Shown here one piece after another: positions 11,279 through 21,293 of a DNA stretch of 64,000 bases. Within the stretch, counting starts at the first letter, position 1, and every line of letters starts with the position of its first letter. The DNA comes from Phytophthora quininea (lineage: Eukaryota > Oomycota > Peronosporomycetes > Peronosporales > Peronosporaceae): NCBI GenBank assembly GCA_011947345.1, contig JAAVTG010000333.1, forward strand, positions 62,001-126,000. The letters are read 5' to 3'. Made by a program: the position numbers and the translations under genes. The notes below the pieces were generated by a model, which was not told the origin of the DNA, ran no database searches, and worked only from the letters and a program-made list of their open reading frames with translations.

Positions 11279-13362
11279 TCATCCATCGCCCTGTTCCTCT
11301 TGCTCATCAGACTTTTGATACTCGAGCAAGTCTCTCGGAGTGACGAAGTTGTGTATGGATGGCCGATGTACGGCACTTGGACGCCGAAGTCGCGGCGGCC
11401 CTGGGGTACTACCAGGTGCAGAGCCATCGCCGCTCGAGTGTGATCCACGCCTGAGTAGATTCCGTTGAGACCCACGCGTCATGGACACTTCGTGCAGGGC
11501 ATCGGACACGACAATACGTTTCTCGAGTTCAGTCACCCGACTCTCGATACCTTCAGACTGATTCTGCATACGCACTTTCATGGACTCCACTTCGTCGGAC
11601 ACTCGTGAGACTTGCTCAAGCAAATTCTGCAGTGATAACTCTAACACCAGCGCCCACTGGGGTACATTTTCCTGCGGGTTAGCTGAGAGGTCCTGGCATT
11701 GAAAGGAGGACTGTGGTGTAAGACCACAGCCATTTTCTTGGATGGCGGAAACTTGGTTGTTGCTGTACGAAGAAGTTCGCGACGTGCTCGCACTGCGTTC
11801 ACTTTCTTGCAGTACTGTCATCGTTGCTGTCTGCTGCCGACCTTGATACGATGGCTGCTGCCCTCGTGGAGACTTTTGCTGCTGCTGTATTTGGTGATCA
11901 TTTACAGGGATGCTGCTACTGGGAGTTGAGGATACCGACCCCACAGGGCTGTTCATCGTCGGTCCTGAGACCGAGGCTGCGGCTATGAGGTTGCTGAGCT
12001 TCGGTTTGCCACGCAATTGCTCTCCGGTCTGCGTTAGGAAGAGCTCCGATAACTCCTCGATTTTCGTGCGGATATACTCCACGTTCACCTCCATCATTTC
12101 CAGCATCGTCATTTGAGAGTCCATGGGGTCGCTCACGTCGTGAGAGTGCACGCTTCGCTTCACTTGCCGGTACTTGCTCAGCACTGTAAACAGTTTGAGC
12201 TCTGCGCGACGAACTGCTCTTTTGCTCACGCATTGAGCGCTGCTTTTCCTGTGGTTTCTGCGGAGCTCGTGATACTCGTCACTCCATTTCCAGTCTCAAA
12301 CTCGGACGTTCCCGTGACAAGCTGATGGTGTTTTCGCTGTGCTGCTCGAAGCTGCACAAAGGCTTGGAGTGCGCGGGCGGCGTGGTCGTTGATAAGCCTG
12401 CGGTTCTCGTCTTTCTTCAGGAAGGAGTTGACCTTGTGCTCCGAGCGCGTCAGCACGAGATAATTGCTCATGACCGCGATGGTGACGGCGGTGGAGAGCG
12501 TGCCGAAGATGCCAGCGCACACTGCGATTGCTCGCCCCAGCGTGGTGCGCGGCACCACGTCGCCATAGCCAATGGTGAGAATCGTGATGATCAACATCCA
12601 CAGCGCGTCGCCAAGCAGCATGGGCTGACAACACGAGTCCGCTTTGAAGGCGCACAGGAAGCGTTCTGCTACATAGAGGCAATAGCCCGCTACACAACCC
12701 AGGATGACGAAACTTACCAGCAGACAATTCGTCGGGTGGTTTTTGAGTGTCGATTTCATGAAGAACGTCGCCGTGAAGTCCACATTGGTGAGCGCGCCGA
12801 TGAACCAGCCATTGCTCGTGTTGAACGAGTTGCGGAACTGCACCACGCGGACGATGAGAGCCACCCGAGTGAACATGAACAAACTTGCGGCGACTACCAG
12901 TTGCGGCCATCTCGGATCCACCGCCTCGATGCCTGGGAACGGATGGACCCCCAGCACGGCCATTTCTAGAAGAAGCTCGTGCCGCAATGAAGAGCTCAAC
13001 AAGGTGGCCTTGGGTGGCATGATGTTCTTGAGCTTCATGATCTCGCACTCGGCGGCGTAGTAGACGTAGACGTAGTACAACATGAGCGTGGTGGAGAACA
13101 AGATGAGCACCCGCAGCGCCAAGAGGACCATGCGGCCTTCCGTCACCGGCACCGGCGTGTCCATCGCTTCGAAACACAGTGGGCACTGCGTCGCCTGGTC
13201 CACGGGGCAAGCGTCTGGCAGCTCCTGCGTGTTGGCGAACCACGAATACTCCATCTGCACCATCATGAGCGCCACGCCGAACAGCGCGTAGAAGAGCTGG
13301 TACGCCGTGTAGCGTCGCTGCGAGCGCACCAGCGCCACGCGCTGCTCCTGCGCCGAGGCCAT
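11279..13362 (-). CDS. SK-like small-conductance K+ channel, copy 1, with coiled-coil tail
   Basis: Six-TM potassium channel resembling the calcium-activated SK family. Hydrophobic segments lie near residues 21–38, 78–102, 153–170 and 212–232, then a pore loop (251–268) with the K+ filter TIGYGD, then S6 (277–299). After S6 comes a calmodulin-binding-like helix (NRRLINDHAARALQAFVQLRAAQRKHH). The ORF closes at 12226, but the overlapping frame 12229–11279 continues with VRRAELKLFTVLSKYRQVKR and a coiled coil, matching the second half of an SK calmodulin-binding domain, so both ORFs are treated as one gene split by one missing base or an intron. The tail is Ser/Gln/Pro-rich. MASAQEQ is chosen as start; conserved Pro-rich codons upstream in the same frame hint at a longer N-terminus. 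Part of the direct duplication. Confidence 0.78.
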
Positions 13363-14702
13363 CTCTGCGGTGGTGGCTTTGGGTTTGGTGAAGCTGAAGG
13401 ACGCTTTGTCTTTCGGCTCCGGCAGCGCCGTTGGCCCCGGTCCGGGTCGGGGATCTGCATCGGGGCTTGAGGAGCCACGGGGTCACGTCCAGCGGCACAA
13501 TCTCATTCCTGCTCAACATGACTGACGCTGCACACGAACCGGAGATCGGTCAACGTCCCACGAGACCCGCGGGCATTCAGCTGTCCGCGTCAAGTTGTTT
13601 CTCACCACGGAGGGCTAGTCGCTTTCACTAGTGGCGTCCTCATAATAGGAGCCGCCTGTCGGTTTCAAGACGAGAGACTTGGAAGACACGAATGCCACTT
13701 GTCCTGCAGCAGAGATCAGCAAGTAAACGAAGACCACCACTTCACGCCAAGATAGCTGCTTGTTACATTAGCCAAGCCCCGTCCAGAGCGCGGAGTGCCA
13801 ATCCACTCAAAATCCTCTCGAGTTCGCTAGCGCCTAGTAGAAGAAGCCGATGATCTTGCCACCCGTGTGTTTGCGGCGGGCCTCGTGGTGGTCCATGATG
13901 CCGTACGTGGTGCTGACGACGATGTGGCCGAACTGGCGCGAGGGAAGCAGGTTGTTGATCCACTTCTCGTAGTCCGCCAGCTTGACGTCGAAGCGTGGCG
14001 AGATGACGCCGCACTTGTTGATGCGGCCCTTGAGCTCCACTACGATCTTGCCGGCGCGGTGGTCGTCCACGATCTCGAACTCGCCGATGTAGCCGTTCTT
14101 CTGCATGACCTGCAGGAACTTGACGATCACCTTGGAGGACGGGCGGATCAACACCTGGCGCTTGCCGCGCTTCTCGGCGTTGTACATGGTCTTGAGGCAG
14201 TCGGCCAGCACGCTCATACGAACCATGGCTGTAAGGGAGACACGAAACACGAGCGTTAGTCTCTACGCTGGGGGCCAAGGTCTCTCGCGGTCTGCTGTCA
14301 AAGCCGCCTCCACACTGCGAGCCCTCCAGACTGGGGGGCGAGCAACGGAGTCGGTACACAGCGAGACGCGGCGGAGCCTCAAAGTCGCGCTGCAGCTCGC
14401 CACCAAGGAGGGGAGAACTGCAGCGCGGCTTCTCTGATGGGTGGGTGTGGGGTAGCAGCCGACGTACTTGCTAGATGGAGTTCCTTCGAAAAGACTGGAG
14501 AGAGATTTGCGAATGACCTCGATGGCCGATGCAAGTGAGCTCAAGTTTGACTGGCCAGCCGCGGCCATGCTTTAGATCTCTCGAAAGGTGGTTTTAGTGC
14601 CCACACATGCCTCAAGGGATAAGGCTTTTCCGACTATGAAAAATGGCTACAAAGCTATTTAGCTCCCTCGATATCAAGAATTACTTCCAATTGGTTCGTG
14701 AG
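12300..14702. repeat. segmental duplication, copy 1 (channel + uS8)
   Basis: This block recurs at 17150–19519 in the same orientation, offset 4815 bp in the channel part and 4817 bp in the uS8 part. The right edge is sharp: identity runs to GGTTCGTGA at 14702, then the sequences differ completely. The left edge is gradual, with strong identity starting at 12406 and weaker, indel-rich similarity below it. Confidence 0.95.
13834..14226 (-). CDS. RPS15A: 40S ribosomal protein uS8 (S15a), copy 1
   Basis: A 130-residue protein of the exact family length, starting [20 protein letters not shown] and ending [11 protein letters not shown]; near-identical to eukaryotic uS8 throughout, so the small-subunit platform protein is certain. 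The ORF can extend eight codons upstream, but the sequence just before the ATG is TTACAGCC, a 3' splice site, so an intron probably ends one or two bases before the start codon. A possible leader exon with a GTACGT donor lies near 14460–14575; it holds its own ATG, out of frame with uS8 when spliced. The protein is identical to the second copy at 18651–19043. Confidence 0.97.
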   Translation of the reverse strand: MVRMSVLADCLKTMYNAEKRGKRQVLIRPSSKVIVKFLQVMQKNGYIGEFEIVDDHRAGKIVVELKGRINKCGVISPRFDVKLADYEKWINNLLPSRQFGHIVVSTTYGIMDHHEARRKHTGGKIIGFFY

Positions 14703-15658
14703 TAGAGAATTTAACCGGTTCCATCCAGATTTTCGGTTTGTCCCTTTTCGCACATCCAGTTACAACCGGTTTTTGACGTGATAATCGGTTTAAACCGACT
14801 GAAAATCAATTCGACTCGACTCGAATTCAATTATGGGGTTTTACTGTCATTATGCATGCCATTAGTCATGCGTTTTAGAAGTTCATTGCTAAATACAGGG
14901 TATGAAAAGCTCATAATTGGTTGAAAATGTTCTTGATTTGTACCAATCAGCTTGATTTTGCAAGATTTTATATAATCAAGCAATGCAAATACATTTGTTA
15001 TCGAGGAGATCACCCAGTATCGCGAGTCGCGACGAAAACTCTGCACTGCAGGACTTCCAGCAACGCCGCGCACCGTGCGCGGCGTACCTCATGTTGGACG
15101 AGCTGGCTCCGTCTTCCAAGAACATCATCGTCATCGACAAGTCCTCCCTCGGTGGGGAACAAGATACTGGCGCTGGTGGGGTCCTCTCATGGACGTGGTG
15201 CCAGGCAACCCCGAAGGCTGGCTTTCACCTTGACGGCAGAAGACGACAAACACGGACCCTAAGTCGCGATTTGCTTCTTGACGACGCTGTTGGAAGTCCA
15301 CGGAAGACTAAGAGCTTGCTGCTCCAATGGGGACGAAGCCCGCGTTGGTAGATACTGGTGCTTGGGAATCACCCGGATCACTTCGAGCATTGCGGCTTTG
15401 ACTGTCCACCTGCACTTGCAATGCAAGTCACCGAGATTTGCCAGCTCGAAAGGAAGCCATCTCGAGTTCTTGACAACCCCACCACTGCGATGCTGTGATG
15501 CCGCTGTTCCCATCTCGCCACACGATGGCAAGCTCAGTGGTCCGTTTCATTTACAAAATCGCCGGCGTCGACGCAAGTGGTAGCGATCGTTGGTTGCCGT
15601 TCGAGTGATCGGAAACGTTGAGTGCCATCCGAGTGACGGCAACTTCAACGATGCCGCG
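14703..15658. other. no recognisable gene
   Basis: AT-rich sequence with repeated ACCGGTT/AACCGG words at 14715–14800, possibly the end of an old repeat, followed from 15050 by GC-richer sequence with short open frames on both strands. None shows a known motif. The last part is the upstream flank of the sugar-transporter pseudogene. Confidence 0.4.
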
Positions 15659-16480
15659 ATGACCACTATCCAAGCCCCTCGTGATCATGCCAAAGAGGCC
15701 ACCCCTCTGCTGCCGAGTTCGGATTCCCTCGTCCCCAAGGACGGCAATCCTCTCTACTTGTACCTGCTCACGCTGTGCTCCACGATCGGCGGCTTCCTCT
15801 TCGGCTACGACACAGGCGTCATCTCCGGAGCTCTGGTGCTGCTCAAGAGCCCCGACGTGTTCGATCTCAGCGACCTCCAGAGCGAGAGCGTCGTGTCTGC
15901 TGCTGTCGGCGGCGCAATCGTCGGTGCAGCGCTCAGTAGCTGCGGCAACGACATGTTCGGCCGCCGTCGCGTGATTCTCTTGTCCTCGGGGATGTTCGTG
16001 TTTGGCTCGGCCCTCATGGCCCTGGTCGGTTCCTTCACGGAGCTGCTCGTCGGGCGACTTGTCGTCGGAATCGCCATCGGCTTCGCCTCCATGACCGTCC
16101 CGCTCTATATTGCTGAGGTCTCGCCGCCAAGTATCCGCGGCCAACTCGTGTCTCTGAACAACGCATGCGTCACCGGCGGCCAGTTCTTTGCCTGTGTGCT
16201 TGATGCGAACCTCGCCAATTTGGATGACGGCTGGCGATACATGCTCGGCTTCGCTGCTGTCCCCGCTCTCGTGTAATTCCTCGGCTTTCTTGCGCTGCCG
16301 GAGACCCCGCGCTTCCTCAGTGAGCAAAGGACGGAAGGAGGATACTTGGAATTCAGTCGCGAAGACTCGCGGGACGATGGCCGTGTCTGCTGAGTTCAGC
16401 AACGTCGAAGCGGAGGTAAAGGCACCGATGACCACGACACTAATGTCTGGGATCTTCTGCGTACTCCTAACTCGCTAAGC
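15659..16480 (+). pseudogene. MFS sugar/inositol transporter, nonsense and truncated
   Basis: The N-terminal half of a sugar-porter MFS protein: first TM with GGFLFGYDTGVISGAL (about residue 40), the loop signature FGRRRVIL, and the second signature PLYIAEVSPPSIRGQLVSLNNA, closest in style to myo-inositol transporters. At 16274–16276 a TAA sits in an otherwise conserved context (VPALV, stop, then FLGFLALPETPRFLSEQR in the same frame), where a CAA would be expected. Beyond it the frame decays: a piece resembling the EFSNVEAEV loop appears in another frame and the last six TMs are missing. Independent lesions of different kinds mark a true pseudogene. It sits on the opposite strand between the two duplicated blocks. 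Confidence 0.85.
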
Positions 16481-16850
16481 TTCGACCCTGTACTCCATGC
16501 GATGGTAAAGCGTTTGCTGGAGAAGATCTTCTTGCAATCACTTGCAGAATTTCGACGACTTGGCTCCCAATTCTGTATGCGGACTTCAGCAAGATCATCG
16601 TCTGCACCAAGAAGAAAACCGTGCGAGATGCGCAACGTATCTACAGTTTATCTTGCAGACTGTCCTTTCGAACGAGCTCTTCCAAGTCTTGAACTTTCAC
16701 ACCGAAAAGTGCTTTTCGAACCTCTTTTCATGGACGCAGAAACTTGGCTGCACTTTAAAACATGACAGCCGCAGAGGAGCGACCCGACAGCGACCATCGA
16801 AGGCTGCGATAAGCCGCTGGAAATTGCTGGCTTGGAATATCGCCAACTGC
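16481..16850. other. no recognisable gene
   Basis: Short overlapping frames only. One plus-strand frame at about 16550–16640 reads YADFSKIIVCTKKKTVRDAQ, which is not a motif I can assign; it may be a fragment of an older gene or element. Confidence 0.35.
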
Positions 16851-18177
16851 TTACCGGTACGTGGAGTGGACGATACTTCTCGATCCTTGTAGGAGTTCAT
16901 TCGCCTCCCATTTCAGCGTCGACAGTTGCCAGCTCCGATGCCACGCCTCTCGTTGCAGAAGACGCCGACACTCACCATTGGAGGAGGACTCCACGTTCAG
17001 CTCATCCAGCTCGTCTTTGTCACTCGCAGAGCTTCGTCTCTTCCTACTTGCTCGGAGAAACTGTTGAGCTTGGCGACGAACTCTCTTTTGTACCCATGAC
17101 CGCTGCTTTTCCTGTCTTTGCTGGCTCGTGATCTGCACATGGAGTCTCGCGGACGTTCCCGTAAAGCTTGGTGTTCTCGTGTTTGCTCTTCAGCCAAGGA
17201 GAGACCTTGGTGCTGCGGCGCTCGTCTTTCTTCAGGAAGGAGTTGACCTTGTGATCCGAGCGCGTCAGCACGAGATAGTTGCTCATGACCGCGATGGTGA
17301 CGGCGGTGGAGATCGTGCCGAAGATGCCAGCGCACACTGCGATTGCTCGCCCCAGCGTGGTGCGCGGCACCACGTCGCCATAGCCAATGGTGAGAATCGT
17401 GATGATCAACATCCACAGCGCGTCACCAAGCAGCATGGGCTGACAACACGAGTCCGCTTTGAAGGCGCACAGGAAGCGTTCTGCCACATAGAGGCAATAG
17501 CCCGCTGCACAACCCAGGACGACGAAACTTACCAGCAGACAATTCGTCGGGTGGTTTTTGAGTGTCGATTTCATGAAGAATGTCGCCGTGAAGTCCACAT
17601 TGGTGAGCGCGCCAATGAACCAGCCGTTGCTCGTGTTGAACGAGTTGCGGAACTGCACCACGCGGACGATGAGAGCCACCCGAGTGAACATGAACAAACT
17701 TGCGGCGACTACCAGTTGCGGCCATCTCGGATCCACCGCCTCGATGCCTGGGAACGGATGGACCCCCAGCACGGCCATTTCTAGAAGAAGCTCGTGCCGC
17801 AATGAAGAGCCCAACAAGGTGGCCTTGGGTGGCATGATGTTCTTGAGCTTCATGATCTCGCACTCGGCGGCGTAGTACACGTAGACGTAGTACAACATGA
17901 GCGCGGTGGAGAACAAGATGAGCACCCGCAGCGCCAAGAGGACCATGCGGCCTTCCGTCACCGGCACCGGCGTGTCCATCGCCTCGAAACACAGTGGGCA
18001 CTGCGTCGCCTGGTCCACGGGGCAAGCGTCTGGTAGCTCCTGCGTGTTGGCGAACCACGAATACTCCATCTGCACCATCATGAGCGCCACGCCGAACAGC
18101 GCGTAGAAGAGCTGGTACGCCGTGTAGCGTCGCTGCGAGCGCACCAGCGCCACGCGCTGCTCCTGCGCCGAGGCCAT
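16851..18177 (-). CDS. SK-like K+ channel, copy 2, diverged C-terminus
   Basis: The main ORF runs 18177–17044 and is almost identical to copy 1 through the six TM segments, the TIGYGD filter and S6, up to SFLKKDE. Beyond that the two copies part: copy 2 reads RRSTKVSPWLKSKHENTKLYG, has lost the NRRLINDHAARALQ calmodulin-binding-like helix, and stops at 17044. The DNA below it (to about 16851) still aligns patchily with the tail of copy 1, but in changing frames and with indels, so the coiled-coil tail is degenerate. The channel core should be intact; if made, it would lack the usual SK-type C-terminal gating region. Function inferred from copy 1. Confidence 0.7.
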
Positions 18178-19519
18178 CTCTGCGGTGGTGGCTTTGGGTT
18201 TGGTGAAGCTGAAGGACGCTTTGTCTTTCGGCTCCGGCAGCGCCGTTGGCCCCGGTCCGGATCGGGGATCTGCATCGGGGGCTTGAGGCGCTACGGGGTC
18301 ACGTCCAGCGGCACAATCTCATTCCTGCTCAACATGACTGACGCTGCACACGAACCGGAGATCGGTCAACGTCCAACGAGACCCGCGGGCATTCAGCTGT
18401 CCGCGTGAAGTTGTTTCTCACCACGGAGGGCTAGTCGCTTTCACTAGTGGCGTCCTCATACTAGGAGCCGCCTGTCGGTTTCAAGACGAGAGACTTGGAA
18501 GACACGAATGCCACTTGTCCTGCAGCAGAGATGAGCAAGTAAACGAAGATCACCACTTTCACGCCAAGATAGCTGCTTGTTACATTAGCCAAGCCCCGTC
18601 CAGAGCGCGGAGTGCCAATCCACTCAAAATCCTCTCGAGTTCGCTAGCGCCTAGTAGAAGAAGCCGATGATCTTGCCACCCGTGTGTTTGCGGCGGGCCT
18701 CGTGGTGGTCCATGATGCCGTACGTGGTGCTGACGACGATGTGGCCGAACTGGCGTGAGGGAAGCAGGTTGTTGATCCACTTCTCGTAGTCCGCCAGCTT
18801 GACGTCGAAGCGTGGCGAGATGACGCCGCACTTGTTGATGCGGCCCTTGAGCTCCACTACGATCTTTCCGGCGCGGTGGTCGTCCACGATCTCGAACTCG
18901 CCGATGTAGCCGTTCTTCTGCATGACCTGCAGGAACTTAACGATCACCTTGGAGGACGGGCGGATCAACACCTGGCGCTTGCCGCGCTTCTCGGCGTTGT
19001 ACATGGTCTTGAGGCAGTCCGCCAGCACGCTCATACGAACCATGGCTGTAAGGGAGACACGAAACACGAGCGTTAGTCTCTACCCTGGGGGCCAAGGTCT
19101 CTCGCGGTCTGCTGTCAAAGCCGCCTCCACACTGCGAGCCCTTCAGACTGGGGGGCGAGCGAAGGAGTCGGTACACAGCGAGACGCGGCGGAGCCTCAAA
19201 GTCGCGCTGCAGCTCACCACCAACGAGGGGAGAACTGCAGCGCGGCTTCTCTGGTGGGTGTGTGTGGGGTAGCAGCCGACGTACTTGCTAGATGGAGTTC
19301 CTTCGAAAAGACTGGAGAGAGATTTGCGAATGACCTCGCTGGCCGATGCAAGTGAGCTCAAGTTTGACTGGCCAGCCGCGGCCATGCTTTAGATCTCTCG
19401 AAAGGTGGTTTTAGTGGCTACACATGCCGCAAGGGATATAGCTTTTCCGACTATGAAAAATGGCTACAAAGCTATTTAGCTCCCTCGACGTCAAGAATTA
19501 CTTCCAATTGGTTCGTGAC
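17150..19519. repeat. segmental duplication, copy 2 (channel + uS8)
   Basis: Direct repeat of 12300–14702, same gene order and orientation. Differences are mostly single substitutions; upstream of the channel, copy 2 has a run of five G where copy 1 has four. The right edge ends at GGTTCGTGA (19519), matching the sharp edge of copy 1. Confidence 0.95.
18651..19043 (-). CDS. RPS15A: 40S ribosomal protein uS8 (S15a), copy 2
   Basis: Encodes a 130-residue protein identical to the copy at 13834–14226, with only silent differences in the DNA. The TTACAGCC splice-acceptor-like sequence before the ATG and the leader region with the MAAAGQSNLSS frame (to 19385) are also preserved. Conservation of the protein against silent change suggests both copies are, or were until recently, under selection. 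Confidence 0.97.
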   Translation of the reverse strand: MVRMSVLADCLKTMYNAEKRGKRQVLIRPSSKVIVKFLQVMQKNGYIGEFEIVDDHRAGKIVVELKGRINKCGVISPRFDVKLADYEKWINNLLPSRQFGHIVVSTTYGIMDHHEARRKHTGGKIIGFFY

Positions 19520-19898
19520 ACACCAGATTGACCCAACAGTAGCGGGTCAAATGCGAAGCCTGCGACGTCAACTTGTGGTTTCTCCATTTCCGAGAAGACT
19601 GCAATGTAGGGCTGCAACGCGCGAGGGGTACGATCACCATGCGCTCCGAAAATTGGTTCCTCGGTTGAGAGATCTTTGAAACATGGATTATAGTGGGATA
19701 GTTAATTTTCACCCCAGATTTTATCGCAATTTGACCAACTCATAGGACAAATAAAAGGACCAAAAGTTAGCGTGTGGCATATGTTCGAATAGCTATGTCC
19801 TTCGTCTTTTAAACGAGCTATAGCATTATTGCCTACCATCGTCCCTACAGAAGCAATACTTGACTATAATAAGTAAGTGTCTTCAATGACATATCGCA
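19520..19898. other. no recognisable gene
   Basis: AT-rich spacer between the end of the duplication and the outer Mutator-like element; only short frames without known motifs. Confidence 0.4.
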
Positions 19899-19908
19899 TC
19901 TTGGTTTT
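19899..19908. repeat. target-site duplication of outer MULE, left
   Basis: TCTTGGTTTT; matches 25124–25133 with one mismatch. Confidence 0.65.
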
Positions 19909-20026
19909 GAGTATTTCCCAGAACCAGTACCGATGTACCACCATCGTCCCGGAACCAGTACCTTACTCAAAACCAGTACTTGTATTAATGAAAGTGCTTG
20001 TTCAATTTGGTACATGTTCGTTTCCA
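19909..20026 (+). repeat. left terminal inverted repeat of outer MULE
   Basis: Begins GAGTATTTCCCAG and ends CGTTTCCA; inverted copy at 25006–25123 with two mismatches (TATTAATG here against TACCAATG there). Confidence 0.95.
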
Positions 20027-20194
20027 GTACCGAACGTCCCAACAATCTTAGCAACGGAAGAGTCTGACATGGACAGCGTTAGCGGAAGAGCTGTTGCAGC
20101 AAGTTTAGCACGGCGCCCTCCATCGCACCACTCTCAATCTTGACAACAACGACCTCTACAAGCAGCTTTTCTACCTCCGGACACCCCAGCAACC

Positions 20195-20502
20195 ATGACT
20201 TCATTAAGTCGCGCGCAATTGGATCTGACAAGCCTGCACGGAACAACCGTGCTGAAACTGGGTATGCCATTCAGCTCCGGATTGGCAGCAACCACGTTCA
20301 TGCAGGACTTCACCTACAATGAGAACATGCATTGTGTTGTGGAATGCAGTGGAAAACTGAAAGTCTACCAGTGTGGTCAGCACAAAAAGGCTGCAAGTGG
20401 CAAGTTCGGGTCACCGTTCGCATCAAGAAGGATAAGTCGCGTTATCTTTTCGTCTCCTCGATAATGGACAAGCATCATGACTTCTGCATGTCGGTAGCCA
20501 AG
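20195..20502 (+). pseudogene. outer MULE transposase, 5' part
   Basis: N-terminal zinc-binding part of the outer transposase. One frame (ATG 20195) gives CVVECSGKLKVYQCGQHKK; after a one-base frame change near 20385 the plus-1 frame gives GCKWQVRVTV, then MDKHHDFCMSVAK. This C..GCxWxV..H.H.C layout is the FAR1/MULE N-terminal domain. The reading frame runs directly into the target-site duplication of the nested element and resumes after it at 23079. The true start could be further upstream (ATG 20069). Confidence 0.7.
20492..20502. repeat. target-site duplication of inner MULE, left
   Basis: CGGTAGCCAAG, identical over 11 bp to 23079–23089. It lies inside the transposase coding frame (codons for VAK). 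Confidence 0.95.
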
Positions 20503-21111
20503 GTAGAATTTTTATCGGGTCAATTACGGTCGGGGTCAGGATGGTGGTCAGGGGTTTTCAGATATTATCATAATCAGAATCTGAGATAGTTTGCAAAAAC
20601 TAAGACCCTGGTCCCGACCACAGAAATACGCTACATCTAGTAGGGGACACAACTAAACTTTACGGATTTATCTCAAGTGACTTCTGTATACACTGGAAGT
20701 AGCAGCCACCAATAAAACTCAGATAGCATACAAAATTTAGAAGATAGTGGCGCACTGAGTGTGTGTCAGCAATTCTAAGCATTTGGTTCGGGTTTAAACC
20801 CCGCCAGGTCCTATTCTTCACGTAAGGTTCGTCGCCCATTCGTCCGCTGATGTCCGTCCCGTGCACCCATTCCGTCAGACCACTCTAACCAAGGTGGCAG
20901 TTCGTGGTGACAGGTCAAAGGTAAGGTACATGGGAATGATGTGGTAATAGAGGGACGCGAGTAAGCTGTTGCTCTTGACCAATGTACATGATACATGTAC
21001 TTTCTTTCGCTGATTACCGTGTGACGAGGCTGACACTTCAACTTCGCAGCCAAGTCAAGGAACCGATCGCCGAAATTATGGTGGTTCAAAATAAAAAATA
21101 GCTTTAATTGA

Positions 21112-21150
21112 CTCTCGCTCGCTCACTCACCCACTCACTCACTCACTCAC
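21112..21150. repeat. (CACT)n simple repeat
   Basis: Tandem CTCA/CACT tetranucleotides between the left inverted repeat and the transposase of the inner element. No spacers, so not a CRISPR. Confidence 0.9.
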
Positions 21151-21293
21151 TTAATAGTGTACACGATAATTTTAAGTTTCAACTTGCTTTTTTTTATTAG
21201 ATCCTAGACACTCAAAAGCCCCCGGCACAAAACTAAGATCTAACCATATCTTTCGTAAATGAAACAATACAATGCAAAACTGTAAGTGGCGAC

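Noticed and set aside
12226..12229. overlapping stop/start (translational coupling) between two channel ORFs
   Set aside because: Eukaryotic context, GTG start only, and the second ORF continues the SK calmodulin-binding region; one missing base or an intron fits better.
12325..12969. 214-codon plus-strand ORF, repeated at 17128–17784
   Set aside because: Antisense of the channel in both copies; conservation comes from the duplication.
12296..13519. 407-codon minus-strand ORF overlapping the channel
   Set aside because: Gly/Arg/His-rich shadow of the channel frame; the channel frame has TM helices and the K+ filter.
15551..16435. 294-codon minus-strand ORF
   Set aside because: Antisense of the sugar transporter; no hydrophobic or motif content.
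21112..21150. CRISPR-like tandem repeat
   Set aside because: Plain tetranucleotide microsatellite without spacers, in a eukaryotic transposon.
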